A stretch of DNA of 37,888 bases, taken from Terriglobia bacterium (GTDB taxonomy: Bacteria; Acidobacteriota; Polarisedimenticolia; Polarisedimenticolales; JAIQFR01). The stretch spans positions 1 through 37,888 of the forward strand of contig JAIQFR010000035.1 of assembly GCA_020073205.1 (NCBI GenBank). The letters run 5' to 3'. Of this stretch, positions 1 to 7,924 are shown one piece after another. Below the pieces are notes generated by a model. That model saw only the letters and a list, made by a program, of their open reading frames with translations, was not told the origin of the DNA and did not search any database. Positions within the stretch are counted from its first letter, which is position 1. Every line of letters starts with the position of its first letter. A program made the position numbers and the translations under genes.

Positions 1-117
1 GGTGCGCAGCGCGGTGTTCGCGACCAGCGTGGTGAGGACCTGCGCGCGGTCGGCGGCCCGGTAGAGGATCTCCTTGATGACCTGGGGGCATGCGTCGGCG
101 TCGACCCAGATCTGCAC
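1..117 (-). CDS. yaiI: YaiI/YqxD family protein (UPF0178, DUF188), 3' part missing
   Basis: Only the first 39 codons are inside the window; the rest lies beyond base 1. The peptide carries the family's N-terminal signature: IWVDADACP, then [11 protein letters not shown] and LVANTALR. This is the DUF188 family, a PIN-like fold with conserved acidic residues whose biochemical role is not established. The start is a GTG at 117 immediately after an in-frame TGA, so no earlier start is possible. Family members are about 150 residues long, so roughly three quarters is missing. Identification is firm despite the short length because this motif block is nearly invariant in the family. Confidence 0.85.
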   Translation of the reverse strand, partial: MQIWVDADACPQVIKEILYRAADRAQVLTTLVANTALRT

Positions 118-238
118 TCAGGGGGCGCCCGGCGCTACGGAGGGGAGAAAACGAACCACGTATAATTGGGATATCCCGGCAGGGCTAAGCAACCGCTAGA
201 GCGTTCCTCGGAAGAGGATCATGATAGGCGCACAATTC

Positions 239-901
239 TCAAGCCAAGAATCGCTTCGGAGTGCGCTCTCCGTGCTCGCGGATAATGGACTCCGCAACTT
301 CTTTCATGGACTTCCGCATCTGGCGGCTTTGTTTCCGCAGACTGAGGTAGGCCTCTTCTTCGCTGACCGCTAATTCTTGTTGGAGGATACCCTTGGCGCG
401 TTCGATCACCTTGCGCGCATCGAGCTCATCGGAAAGCTGCGAGCTTTTTTCTTCCAGGCGCGCCATCTCGATTTCGGCGCCGACGAAAAAGCCAATCGTG
501 GAAAGCAACCGGATCTCCCGCCTGGTGTGAAAATGCGGCTGACGGTGCTGCAAATTAAGGACCCCGACGAGCCTGCCCCGGCAAAGAATAGGCACGGAGA
601 GGAACGCCTCATAGCGGTCTTCAGGAAGTTCGTTAAAGAATTGAAAACGCGGATCGTGGAAAGCGTTGCGCGCGATGGCTACAGGTTGTTGGTGTTTTGC
701 TACCCAGCCGGTAATTCCTTCTCCCACACCGAGTCGCAAATGATCCACTTCCTCCGGATGCGGGTTCTTGGACGCCCGCAAAACGAGTTCATCGTCCTCC
801 AGCACATATACAAAACAGGAATCGCATTTCACGATGGAGACAGCGAACTCCACGATTCGCTTCAGTGCTCCACGCAGCGAGCACCTGAGCGGCGCGGACA
901 T
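239..901 (-). CDS. GAF-ANTAR domain protein, N-terminus probably lost at a junction
   Basis: Residues about 12-140 form a GAF domain ([49 protein letters not shown]). Residues about 155-205 form an ANTAR RNA-binding domain ([12 protein letters not shown]...[14 protein letters not shown]). ANTAR proteins typically act as antiterminators that bind paired hexaloop RNA hairpins; the GAF domain would sense a ligand. The ATG at 901 lies inside sequence that encodes ftsZ on the other strand, and homology-like sequence starts only at about LKRIVEFA (near 860), so the native 5' end seems to be missing. Sampled 60-base lines at 241, 301 and 601 are 57, 53 and 48% G+C, against 75% at 1321-1380. Foreign origin or an assembly join would both explain this. 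Confidence 0.75.
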   Translation of the reverse strand: MSAPLRCSLRGALKRIVEFAVSIVKCDSCFVYVLEDDELVLRASKNPHPEEVDHLRLGVGEGITGWVAKHQQPVAIARNAFHDPRFQFFNELPEDRYEAFLSVPILCRGRLVGVLNLQHRQPHFHTRREIRLLSTIGFFVGAEIEMARLEEKSSQLSDELDARKVIERAKGILQQELAVSEEEAYLSLRKQSRQMRKSMKEVAESIIREHGERTPKRFLA

Positions 902-1796
902 GGTGTTCGTGACCGCCGGGCTCGGCGGCGGCACCGGCACCGGGGCCTCGCCGATCATTGCGAACCTGGCGCGAGAGCTGGGCGCCCTCGTGGTCGCCGT
1001 GGTGACCAAACCGTTCGACTTCGAGGGAAGGCGGCGCAAGTCTCAGGCCGAGGAGGGTCTCGCCGCGCTTCGGCAGGTCGTCGACACGGTGATCACCATC
1101 CCCAACGACAAGCTCCTGCACACCGTCGAGAAGGGGACCCCGCTTGCCGAGGCCTTTCTCATGGCGGACGATATCCTCCGGCAGGCGGTCCAGGGGATCT
1201 CCGACCTGATCACCGTGCCGGGGGAGATCAACCTGGATTTCGCCGACGTGAAGACGATCATGTCCGGCATGGGGATGGCCCTCATGGGAACCGGCATCGC
1301 GGACGGCGAGCACAAGGCCGTCGAGGCCGCGCAGCGGGCGATCTCCTCGCCGCTCCTGGAGGACGCGTCCATCCACGGCGCCCGCGGTGTGCTCATCAAC
1401 ATCACCGGCGGGGAGGACATGACGCTGCACGAGGTCTCGGAGGCGGCGGGCATCATCCACGAGGCCGCGGACCCCGACGCCAACATCATCTTCGGCACGG
1501 TGATCGACCGTGCGATGAAAGGCAGCGTGAAGGTCACGGTGATCGCCACCGGCTTCGTCCGGGAGGAACATCGCGCGATCGCCGCGCTGTCGGGGGTCGA
1601 GCGCCGGGCCGCCCGCTCCGCCGCGATCGTTCAGGAGCCTCCGCCTGCCGTGGTCCGCAACCCCGATCGATTCCTGCGCCACGGCAACACCGACAAGCTG
1701 GAGTTCGACACCACTGACGAGGGTTGGACCCCGAACATGAGCGTCACGAAGGACGACCTCGACGTCCCCGCGTTCCTGCGGAAACAGATGGACTGA
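885..1796 (+). pseudogene. ftsZ: FtsZ cell-division GTPase lacking its N-terminal ~95 residues
   Basis: From codon 888 the reading frame matches Fts[20 protein letters not shown] (tubulin signature/T4 loop), [13 protein letters not shown], the [11 protein letters not shown] region (T7 loop), and the C-terminal tail [14 protein letters not shown] that binds FtsA and other partners. About 300 residues are present against about 380 in full-length FtsZ. The missing part holds the T1-T3 nucleotide loops, including the glycine-rich GGGGNAV segment, so this product should not bind GTP normally. The frame stays open back to 768, but those codons are antisense to the GAF gene. Since FtsZ is essential in most bacteria, either another copy exists or the join near 870-890 is artificial. 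The next gene starts 6 bases after the stop. Confidence 0.9.
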
Positions 1797-1802
1797 GAGA
1801 CG

Positions 1803-2786
1803 ATGGCCGTTCGTCCTGCTAGGATCGAGGCCGCTACCCGAATCCTGGTCGTGGACGACGATCCGGAGACCGCGCGGCTGCTGCGCACCTGGTTCCGCGG
1901 GCAGCCGTACGACATCCTCGAGGCCCGGGACGGCGACGAGGGGCTCAAGGTCGCCGCCCGGGAGCAGCCGGACCTCATCCTCCTCGATCTCATGATGCCG
2001 GTCCTCGACGGGCACGGCGTCGCCCGCGGGCTGAAGAGGAACCTCTCGACCAAGAGCATCCCGGTGATCCTCCTGTCGGCGTCGAACAGCGTCGAGGACA
2101 AGGTCGAGGCGTTCGCCGCGGGTGCGGACGACTACGTCGTCAAGCCGTTCGCGTTCGAGGAGGTGGACGCGAGGATCCGGGCGATGCTGAGGAAGCGCGA
2201 GCTGTACATGACGCTGGAGAGCACGGCCCGCGAGCTCAAGGCGAGCAACGAGCAGCTCGAGGAGCTCCTGGTCATCGACGAGAAGACCGGGCTCTCCAAT
2301 TTCCGGCACTTCCAGCGCCGGCTGGCCGAGGAGTGGCTCCGCGCCCAGCGCTACGGCATGCCGCTTTCCCTCGTCATGTTCGATCTCGACAACTTCAAGC
2401 GACTGAACGACACCCTCGGCCACCCGGCGGGCGACCGGGCGCTCCGGGAGTTCGCCACGCTCGTGGCCGGCGGGGCGCGCGGCACCGACATCGCGGCGCG
2501 GTACGGCGGCGAGGAGTTCGCGATGATCCTCCCCCACACCGCGGGCTCGATGGCGGCGCGGGTCGCCGAGCGCATCCGTGCCGCGGTGCGCGAGTACGTG
2601 TTCGTGCCCGACGACGGGCCGGCGCGCCTCACGGTCTCCGCGGGCGTCGCGACCTACCCCTCCCACCTGGACGTGGAGAGCGCCGACGCGCTGGTGCGCG
2701 CGGCCGACCGGGCGCTCTACCGCGCCAAGGAGCTGGGAAAGGACCGCGTGGTCGTGGACTCCGGTCCCGCGGTCTCGACGAATTGA
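1803..2786 (+). CDS. Response regulator with GGDEF output (PleD-like diguanylate cyclase)
   Basis: 327 residues. The N-terminal receiver domain (about 13-130) has acidic residues D18-D20, phospho-acceptor D62 in LLDLMMP, and the conserved K114 in VVKPF. A short coiled linker (about 138-160) leads to a GGDEF domain with an intact active site GGEEF at 235-239. The RxxD inhibitory site (RGTD) lies just upstream with the same spacing as in PleD, so product inhibition by cyclic di-GMP is expected. It should make c-di-GMP from two GTP when phosphorylated. No cognate kinase is adjacent. A GAGAG sequence precedes the ATG, and the gene follows ftsZ by 6 bases. It runs convergently into the creatininase-family gene. 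Confidence 0.93.
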   Translation: MAVRPARIEAATRILVVDDDPETARLLRTWFRGQPYDILEARDGDEGLKVAAREQPDLILLDLMMPVLDGHGVARGLKRNLSTKSIPVILLSASNSVEDKVEAFAAGADDYVVKPFAFEEVDARIRAMLRKRELYMTLESTARELKASNEQLEELLVIDEKTGLSNFRHFQRRLAEEWLRAQRYGMPLSLVMFDLDNFKRLNDTLGHPAGDRALREFATLVAGGARGTDIAARYGGEEFAMILPHTAGSMAARVAERIRAAVREYVFVPDDGPARLTVSAGVATYPSHLDVESADALVRAADRALYRAKELGKDRVVVDSGPAVSTN

Positions 2787-2795
2787 GAGGTCTCC

Positions 2796-3545
2796 CTACC
2801 TTCCCCGCAGCTCCTCCCACCCCTCGAACACGTCGTGGATCGCCGCGAGGACCGCGGTGGCGACGCGCCGCCGGAACTCCGCGGCCTTGACCCGGTCGAG
2901 GACGGGAGCGCCGTCGCCGTCCCGCTCGGGGCGCTCGAGGATGATGCTCGCGGGGAAGGGGCGTGCCTTGACCCCTTCGCGCACCGGCGCCCTCCGGATC
3001 GTCGTGGCGCGCGCGGCGTCCACCAGGTCCGGCGCTATCGCGAGGACCATTGCAGTCTCCTCGACGCCGGCGTGCCCCGACACGTAGTCGCCGTAGACCT
3101 CGACGCCCGGCTGGCGCCCCAGCCCCCACCACTCGACGGCCACCGAGTACACCCGTTTCTCCGCCCAGAGCCGCGCCACCACGTCGGACACCTCCCGGCT
3201 CTGTCCGCCGTGGCCGTTCAGGAGGACGATCCGGCGGAAGCCCGCGTCGGCAAGTCCCGCTGCGGCCTCGAAGAGGTACGCGACGAACGTGGCGGAAGAC
3301 ACCGTCGTGGATCCGGGGTACGGCAGGAGCGAGTTCGTGACCCCATACGGGACGGGGGGCGCAATCAGGGCGGGGACGCGAGGCGCCAGATCGGCCGCGA
3401 GCGCCCCCGGGATGAGGAGATCCGTGCCCAAAGGGACCGCCCCGTGGGCCTCGAGGGTGCCGATCGGCACGATCGCGGCATCCAGCTCCGACGGGACGCG
3501 GTTTCTAAACGCCTCCCAGGTGAGATCCGCCAGTACCCAGCTCAT
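2796..3545 (-). CDS. Creatininase family amidohydrolase
   Basis: 249 residues. Metal-ligand motifs of the creatininase fold are visible: E32-x-H34 in GTLEAHGAVPLGTD with D42, then LLNGHGGQ, and the acidic HAGVEETAMVLA segment. The family includes creatinine amidohydrolase, the mycofactocin peptidase MftE and formamide hydrolases of cofactor synthesis, so the substrate cannot be named from sequence alone. The ATG at 3545 overlaps the lnt stop by 4 bases (ATGA), implying translational coupling. The stop lies 9 bases from the convergent diguanylate cyclase gene. No mycofactocin or riboflavin-type neighbours are present to narrow the role. Confidence 0.88.
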   Translation of the reverse strand: MSWVLADLTWEAFRNRVPSELDAAIVPIGTLEAHGAVPLGTDLLIPGALAADLAPRVPALIAPPVPYGVTNSLLPYPGSTTVSSATFVAYLFEAAAGLADAGFRRIVLLNGHGGQSREVSDVVARLWAEKRVYSVAVEWWGLGRQPGVEVYGDYVSGHAGVEETAMVLAIAPDLVDAARATTIRRAPVREGVKARPFPASIILERPERDGDGAPVLDRVKAAEFRRRVATAVLAAIHDVFEGWEELRGR

Positions 3546-5155
3546 GACATCTCCTCTCGCCGACGAAGCCTGCGATCCGCCCGCGCAGACGCCCAGATTC
3601 CCGCCCCGAGCCCCGCGATGGCGAGCCAGGCGACGACGTCCCCGGTCCTCCCGTAAACCGAGCGCCCGGGGATCAGCGGCACCTCGTGGACCTCGGTTGC
3701 GGCAACGTCGAGGTCGGTCCACCCGTGATAGCGGCCGAGCGGGTCCACGAACCCCGAGATCCCCGTGTTCGCGACACGCACGAACGCACAGCGATTCTCG
3801 ATCGCCCGCATTCGGACCGTGTTCGCCTGGTATCCCTGGAAGAACGTCCGTCCGAACCAGGCGTCGTTGGTCATGATCGCCACGAAATCCGCCCCGGCGT
3901 TCCTGAGGCGCCGTGCGAGGTCGAAGTACAGCTCCTCGTAGCAGATCATCGTTCCGACCCGCAAATCCCGTACCGGCAGCGGGTTGACTCGCGGACCCCG
4001 ACTGAACCCGCCCGCCATCCAACGCATCTCGCCCTCGCGTCCCGCGAGCACCGGCCCGAGCACCCCTTCGAACGGGATCCCCTCCACGAACGGGACCAGG
4101 TAGATCTTCGCGCTCCATTCCGAATCGATCACGCCGTTCGCGTGAACCACCATCGACGCGTTGTAGAAGTCCTGGTGCCCGACGTCCCGGATCCGGTAGT
4201 ACTCGACCCCCACGACGTAGTCCGCCTTCGTCCGACGGGCGAGCGCCTGGGTTTCCGGCATGACGAAGGTCGTGCCCCGGTCCACCCAGTGCCGCAGGGG
4301 CCACGGGCGAGAGGTCTCCGGCCAGATCACGATCTGGGCACCCCGATCCGTCGCTTCCTGGCTCATGGCCGATAGCGTCCGCCACTGCTCGGCCTCCGTC
4401 TTGAGGCCGTGCTTGACGTCGAGCGGCACGTTCGGTTGGACGATCCCGACTCGCACGGTGCGGGACGGCTGCGGCGGGTGGGTCCACGCCCAGGCGTCGT
4501 ACAGGAGCACCACGGCTCCGAACCCCGCGAGGACGAGTGCTGCGCGCCGCCCGGCCGGCCGACCACGGCTCCGCCACGCTTCGTAGAGGAGCCCGTTCGC
4601 TGCGAGCAACAGCGCGCCGACGCCGTACGGACCGACGAGGTCCGCGAACTGGACCAGGAACGGGTAGCCCGCGAGGGTATGGCCCATGTGGTCCGCGGTC
4701 ATGCGCAGATCGGTGAGGTTTCGCTCCCACTCGAGGGAGATCCACGCCACGGGCAGGGATGCTCCCCAGGACCACCGTGCCGAATGCCGGAGCCACGCCG
4801 CAAGGGTCAGCGCCGCCGTTGCATAGGCGGCGAACCCGAACGCGAGAGCGATGTAAAGGACCGCCGCGAGCCAGGAGTACTCCAGCATGGACCGCATCCA
4901 GGTCAGTCCCAGCAAGTACGCCAGGAGGCCGAAAAGGAACGCAGCGCGTAGACGCTCCTTGCGCGGTCGATCGCGGTTCGCATCGAGCCAGAGGAGCATC
5001 GGCAGGAACGCGACGAAGTTCGGCAGGAGCGGGGGCACGGCGAAGTAGGCGGCGGCCAAGAGCACGCCGGACAGCACCGGCAACCTCCAGTGGCTGGCCT
5101 TCCACGCCTCCAAGCAAAGCTCCCACCCGGGATTCCGGCGCACGACGGGTGCCAT
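3542..5155 (-). CDS. lnt: Apolipoprotein N-acyltransferase
   Basis: 537 residues. The N-terminal half (about 20-225) contains several hydrophobic membrane segments; the C-terminal half is a nitrilase-like domain facing the periplasm. The catalytic triad is visible: E280 in IVIWPETS, K350 in SAKIYLVPFVE and C405 in GTMICYEE. Lnt adds the third acyl chain to the N-terminal cysteine of lipoproteins in the inner membrane, which supports a didermic cell. Length fits the family (about 510). The upstream space shared with the CYTH gene holds a TTGACA on this strand (about 5196-5201) and a TTATC about 9 bases before the ATG, but their spacing is poor. No strong ribosome-binding site is seen. Confidence 0.95.
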   Translation of the reverse strand: MAPVVRRNPGWELCLEAWKASHWRLPVLSGVLLAAAYFAVPPLLPNFVAFLPMLLWLDANRDRPRKERLRAAFLFGLLAYLLGLTWMRSMLEYSWLAAVLYIALAFGFAAYATAALTLAAWLRHSARWSWGASLPVAWISLEWERNLTDLRMTADHMGHTLAGYPFLVQFADLVGPYGVGALLLAANGLLYEAWRSRGRPAGRRAALVLAGFGAVVLLYDAWAWTHPPQPSRTVRVGIVQPNVPLDVKHGLKTEAEQWRTLSAMSQEATDRGAQIVIWPETSRPWPLRHWVDRGTTFVMPETQALARRTKADYVVGVEYYRIRDVGHQDFYNASMVVHANGVIDSEWSAKIYLVPFVEGIPFEGVLGPVLAGREGEMRWMAGGFSRGPRVNPLPVRDLRVGTMICYEELYFDLARRLRNAGADFVAIMTNDAWFGRTFFQGYQANTVRMRAIENRCAFVRVANTGISGFVDPLGRYHGWTDLDVAATEVHEVPLIPGRSVYGRTGDVVAWLAIAGLGAGIWASARADRRLRRREEMS

Positions 5156-5247
5156 GGATCCGGCCGATAACCGTGCACTGCGAGCGGGCGCGTGTCAACC
5201 ATCGCGACACGGCTTGACCGTGGTCGAGAGGTGTATCATGGATTTCG

Positions 5248-5832
5248 ATGGCTCTTCCCGGCAGGGAAACCGAGGTCAAGCTCCGCTTCGCATCTCCCGC
5301 CGAGGCGGCGGCGCGCCTGCTGTCGATCGGCGCGCGGCCCGAGCGCGAGAGACAGCTCGAGGACAACGTCCTCTACGACCTCCGCGGCGATCCGCTGCGC
5401 TCCGCGGGGTGCCTCCTGCGGCTTCGGCGGTCCGGCGGGCGGGCGATCCTGACGTACAAGGCGCCGGTTCCCGGCGAGCACCGGCACAAGGTGCGCGTGG
5501 AGCACGAAACCGTGGTCGGCGACCCCGATGCGACGGCGCGAATCCTGGAAGGTCTCGGGCTCGCGCCACGCTACCGCTACCAGAAGTACAGGACGACGTT
5601 CGCCCTCGAGGGGCTAGAAATCGCGCTCGACGAGACCCCGATCGGATGCTTCGTCGAGCTCGAAGGAGAGCCGGACGCAATCGACCGGGTCGCGGCGAGC
5701 CTCGGTTACTCGGAGTCTCAGTACATTCTCGCGACCTACCGGCAGCTTCAGGAACAGCGCGCGGCCGTCCTGGGGATCGAGCTCGGCGATCTCGTGTTCC
5801 CGACCGGCTCCGGGAACGAGGCCCCCCGATGA
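5248..5832 (+). CDS. CYTH domain protein (class IV adenylate cyclase/triphosphatase-like)
   Basis: 194 residues. The family-defining ExExK motif is at the N-terminus (E7-T-E9-V-K11), followed by alternating charged beta strands typical of the triphosphate tunnel fold (LRLRRSGGRAILTYKAP, HKVRVEHE, KYRTTFALEGLEIALDETPIGCFVELEGE). CYTH enzymes hydrolyse or cyclise triphosphorylated substrates (ThTPase, PPPase, class IV cyclase); which one applies here is unknown. It starts an operon: its TGA overlaps the ATG of the next gene (ATGA). The ATG has no good ribosome-binding site; a TATCAT sequence (5234-5239) ends 8 bases before it, so transcription may begin almost at the start codon. Resemblance to bacterial AC2/CyaB proteins is general only. 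Confidence 0.88.
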   Translation: MALPGRETEVKLRFASPAEAAARLLSIGARPERERQLEDNVLYDLRGDPLRSAGCLLRLRRSGGRAILTYKAPVPGEHRHKVRVEHETVVGDPDATARILEGLGLAPRYRYQKYRTTFALEGLEIALDETPIGCFVELEGEPDAIDRVAASLGYSESQYILATYRQLQEQRAAVLGIELGDLVFPTGSGNEAPR

Positions 5833-6908
5833 AGGCCATGGTCCTGGCGGCGGGGCTCGGCGAGCGGATGCTTCCCCTCACCTTGACGGTCCCCAAGCCG
5901 GCGATCCCCGTGCTCGGGCGCCCGTTGATCCTCGAAATCCTGAGGCGGCTCGCGCGGCACGGCGCGAGTTCGGTGGCGGTGAACCTCCACCACCTCCCGG
6001 CGCGCCTCCGTTCGACCCTCGCGGAAACGCCGAGCGTCGGCGTCGAACGGCTCCACGTTTCGCCGGAGGAGCGAATTCTGGGGACCGCCGGAGGCCTGCG
6101 GCATGCCGGACGCTTTCTGCGCGGCAACGGCACGATTCTCGTCCGGAACTCCGACTTCCTCGACGACGTGGACCTGCTGCAGGCGGCGGTGGCGCACCGG
6201 GCGAGCGGCTGCCCCGCCACGCTCGTCCTGATCCCTTCCCGGCCGGGTTACTCGGTGGTCGAGGTGGACGCCGACGGGCGGGTGCTCTCTCTCGCTGGCG
6301 CCCCCGCCACCGACCCTAAGAACGTCGCGCGACGCAGCCTGTTCACCGGGCTCCAGTTCATCGAAGAGGAGGTTCTCGACCTGATCCCGAGCCACGGCAC
6401 GAGCGATATCGTCCGGGACGTTTATCGCCGTCTCGCTGCCGAAGGACGGCTCGCCTCCTACCATCACACCGGGCGTTGGTTCGACTTCGGCTCTCCTCTC
6501 GACTTCCTCGAGAACTCGTTGGGCCTGCTCGACCTTCGTCCGGAGGTCCGGGATGCGATCCTCGAGACCGACCCGATCCGGAATGTCGGTCGCGCGACCG
6601 TCGCGCTCGGCCCGGGGGCGGACCTCCACAATGGGGTCGAGATCCGTGGTCGCTCGGCGATCGGGCTCGCGGCGCTCGTGGGGGAGGGCTCCGTGATCGA
6701 GGATTCCGTGATCCTCGAGGAAGCGTGGATCGGCCCCGGGAGCCGACTTCGGCGCGTCATTGTGGGCCCGGGCACCGAAATACCGGCCGGGCTCGACATC
6801 GAGGGCGTGATGATCTGTGGCGAGACCGACCCCGCCTCGATTCTCCCCGCGCACACAGAAAGGCGCGAAGGGCTGCTGATCAGGCCGCTCGGGGAGGCCC
6901 GGCATTGA
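5829..6908 (+). CDS. murU: MurU-like nucleotidyltransferase with C-terminal left-handed beta-helix
   Basis: 359 residues. The nucleotidyltransferase signature opens the protein (G9-x-G11-x-R13, PLT, VPKPAIPVLGRP with K23), and the metal-binding Asp is in LVRNSDFLDD. Residues about 1-230 make the Rossmann-like transferase domain. From about 255 on there are hexapeptide-like repeats (GVEIRGRSAIG, VEDSVILEEAWIG, VIVGPGTEI) indicating a beta-helix. The downstream gene is AmgK-like, so it probably makes UDP-MurNAc (or another UDP-sugar) from the sugar 1-phosphate during peptidoglycan recycling. Pseudomonas MurU is about 220 residues and lacks the helix, so this is a longer variant and a related NDP-sugar synthase role is possible. 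It overlaps both neighbours by 4 bases. Confidence 0.72.
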   Translation: MKAMVLAAGLGERMLPLTLTVPKPAIPVLGRPLILEILRRLARHGASSVAVNLHHLPARLRSTLAETPSVGVERLHVSPEERILGTAGGLRHAGRFLRGNGTILVRNSDFLDDVDLLQAAVAHRASGCPATLVLIPSRPGYSVVEVDADGRVLSLAGAPATDPKNVARRSLFTGLQFIEEEVLDLIPSHGTSDIVRDVYRRLAAEGRLASYHHTGRWFDFGSPLDFLENSLGLLDLRPEVRDAILETDPIRNVGRATVALGPGADLHNGVEIRGRSAIGLAALVGEGSVIEDSVILEEAWIGPGSRLRRVIVGPGTEIPAGLDIEGVMICGETDPASILPAHTERREGLLIRPLGEARH

Positions 6909-7909
6909 GCTGGGCTCTTCGCCCGGGGCCAGCGGCCCTTGTCGAGCGGCTCTTTCCCGGCTCGAGCGTGCAACCGGTGGCCAGCGACGCTTCCACTCGC
7001 AGGTTCTACCGGATCATACCCGTTGGCGGCGTTTCCTGGATCCTGATGGACTACGGTGCGCCATTCGACGGCGAGACGGACGATGTCCGGCTCGCGCGCC
7101 TGTTCCAGGAAGCCGGGCTCCCGGTGGCCCGGGTCGAGCATGTCAGACCGGAGGAGGGCTGTCTCGTCCTCGAGGACCTCGGAAGCCGTACGCTCGAGAG
7201 CACCCTTGCCGCCCTGGAGCCGGGGGATACCGTCGCGCGGGAGCGACTGTACCAACAGGCAGTTTCCCTCGCGGTGGCGATCGCGACCCGGGGTACGGCC
7301 TCTCTCGGGCGCTCTAACCGCGCGTCGAGCCCCGCGCTCGACTCGGAGCGACTCCGGTTCGAGATGGACTTCTTCCTCGAGCACTACGCCGCCGGCCTGG
7401 CGGGAGTCCGCGCCGCACCCGCCGGCCTCGTCGCGGCCCTCCACGACCTCGCGGAACGCGCTGCGGACTGCGCTCATCCCGTGCTCTGCCATCGAGACTT
7501 CCACAGTCGGAACCTGATGGTGCGCGACGACGAATCGCTTGCGTTGGTGGACATCCAGGACGCCCGCCGGGGTCCACTCGGTTACGATCTCGTGTCCCTC
7601 GTATACGATGCGTACGCGAGTCTCGATGATGATCTCTCTTCGAGCCTGATCGAGTCGTTCCGTGACACCCTTCCAGGCGCCCCACCCCGCGACGTGTTTG
7701 AGGCAGGGCTCGTCGTGGTCGCGGCGCAGCGGTTGATCAAAGCCCTGGGGACGTTCGGCTACCAGGCGACGGTCTTGGGACGGCGTCGTTATCTCGAGGG
7801 GGTGCCGAGGACGCTGGAGCGGCTCGCACGACTCCTTCCCCGTTCGCCGGAAACGGCACCCGTCGCCGAGGGCCTCCTCTCCGTAGGCTTGTTGGATTTT
7901 AGACCCTGA
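6905..7909 (+). CDS. amgK: AmgK-like amino-sugar anomeric kinase (APH fold)
   Basis: 334 residues. The aminoglycoside phosphotransferase fold is shown by the catalytic loop HRDFHSRNLM (HxDxxxxN) and the metal loop DIQDARRGPLGYDLVSL. The latter closely resembles the AmgK form DFQDA..GP..YDL rather than drug kinases. N-terminal motifs include SDASTRRFYRI and CLVLEDLGSRTLE. AmgK phosphorylates MurNAc or GlcNAc at the anomeric position, feeding MurU. The start is taken as TTG at 6905, forming a TTGA overlap with the preceding stop; a GTG about 20 codons later is an alternative but would remove conserved sequence. It is the last gene of the CYTH-MurU-AmgK operon and is convergent with pmbA, 15 bases away. 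Confidence 0.8.
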   Translation: MSWALRPGPAALVERLFPGSSVQPVASDASTRRFYRIIPVGGVSWILMDYGAPFDGETDDVRLARLFQEAGLPVARVEHVRPEEGCLVLEDLGSRTLESTLAALEPGDTVARERLYQQAVSLAVAIATRGTASLGRSNRASSPALDSERLRFEMDFFLEHYAAGLAGVRAAPAGLVAALHDLAERAADCAHPVLCHRDFHSRNLMVRDDESLALVDIQDARRGPLGYDLVSLVYDAYASLDDDLSSSLIESFRDTLPGAPPRDVFEAGLVVVAAQRLIKALGTFGYQATVLGRRRYLEGVPRTLERLARLLPRSPETAPVAEGLLSVGLLDFRP

Positions 7910-7924
7910 CAAGGGACGTACGCT

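Noticed and set aside
130-880. Low-G+C segment as an insertion sequence
   Set aside because: No transposase and no terminal inverted repeats were seen; the only gene is a GAF-ANTAR regulator.
789-2666. Long open minus-strand frame opposite ftsZ and the diguanylate cyclase gene
   Set aside because: Its translation is Arg/Asp/Gly-rich with no family pattern, while the plus strand holds two clear proteins. It is a typical antisense shadow in high-G+C DNA.
3546-5366. Upstream extension of the creatininase frame through lnt
   Set aside because: The frame stays open across lnt but its residues look random. Conserved sequence starts at MSWVLADLTWE, and the ATG at 3545 overlaps the lnt stop.
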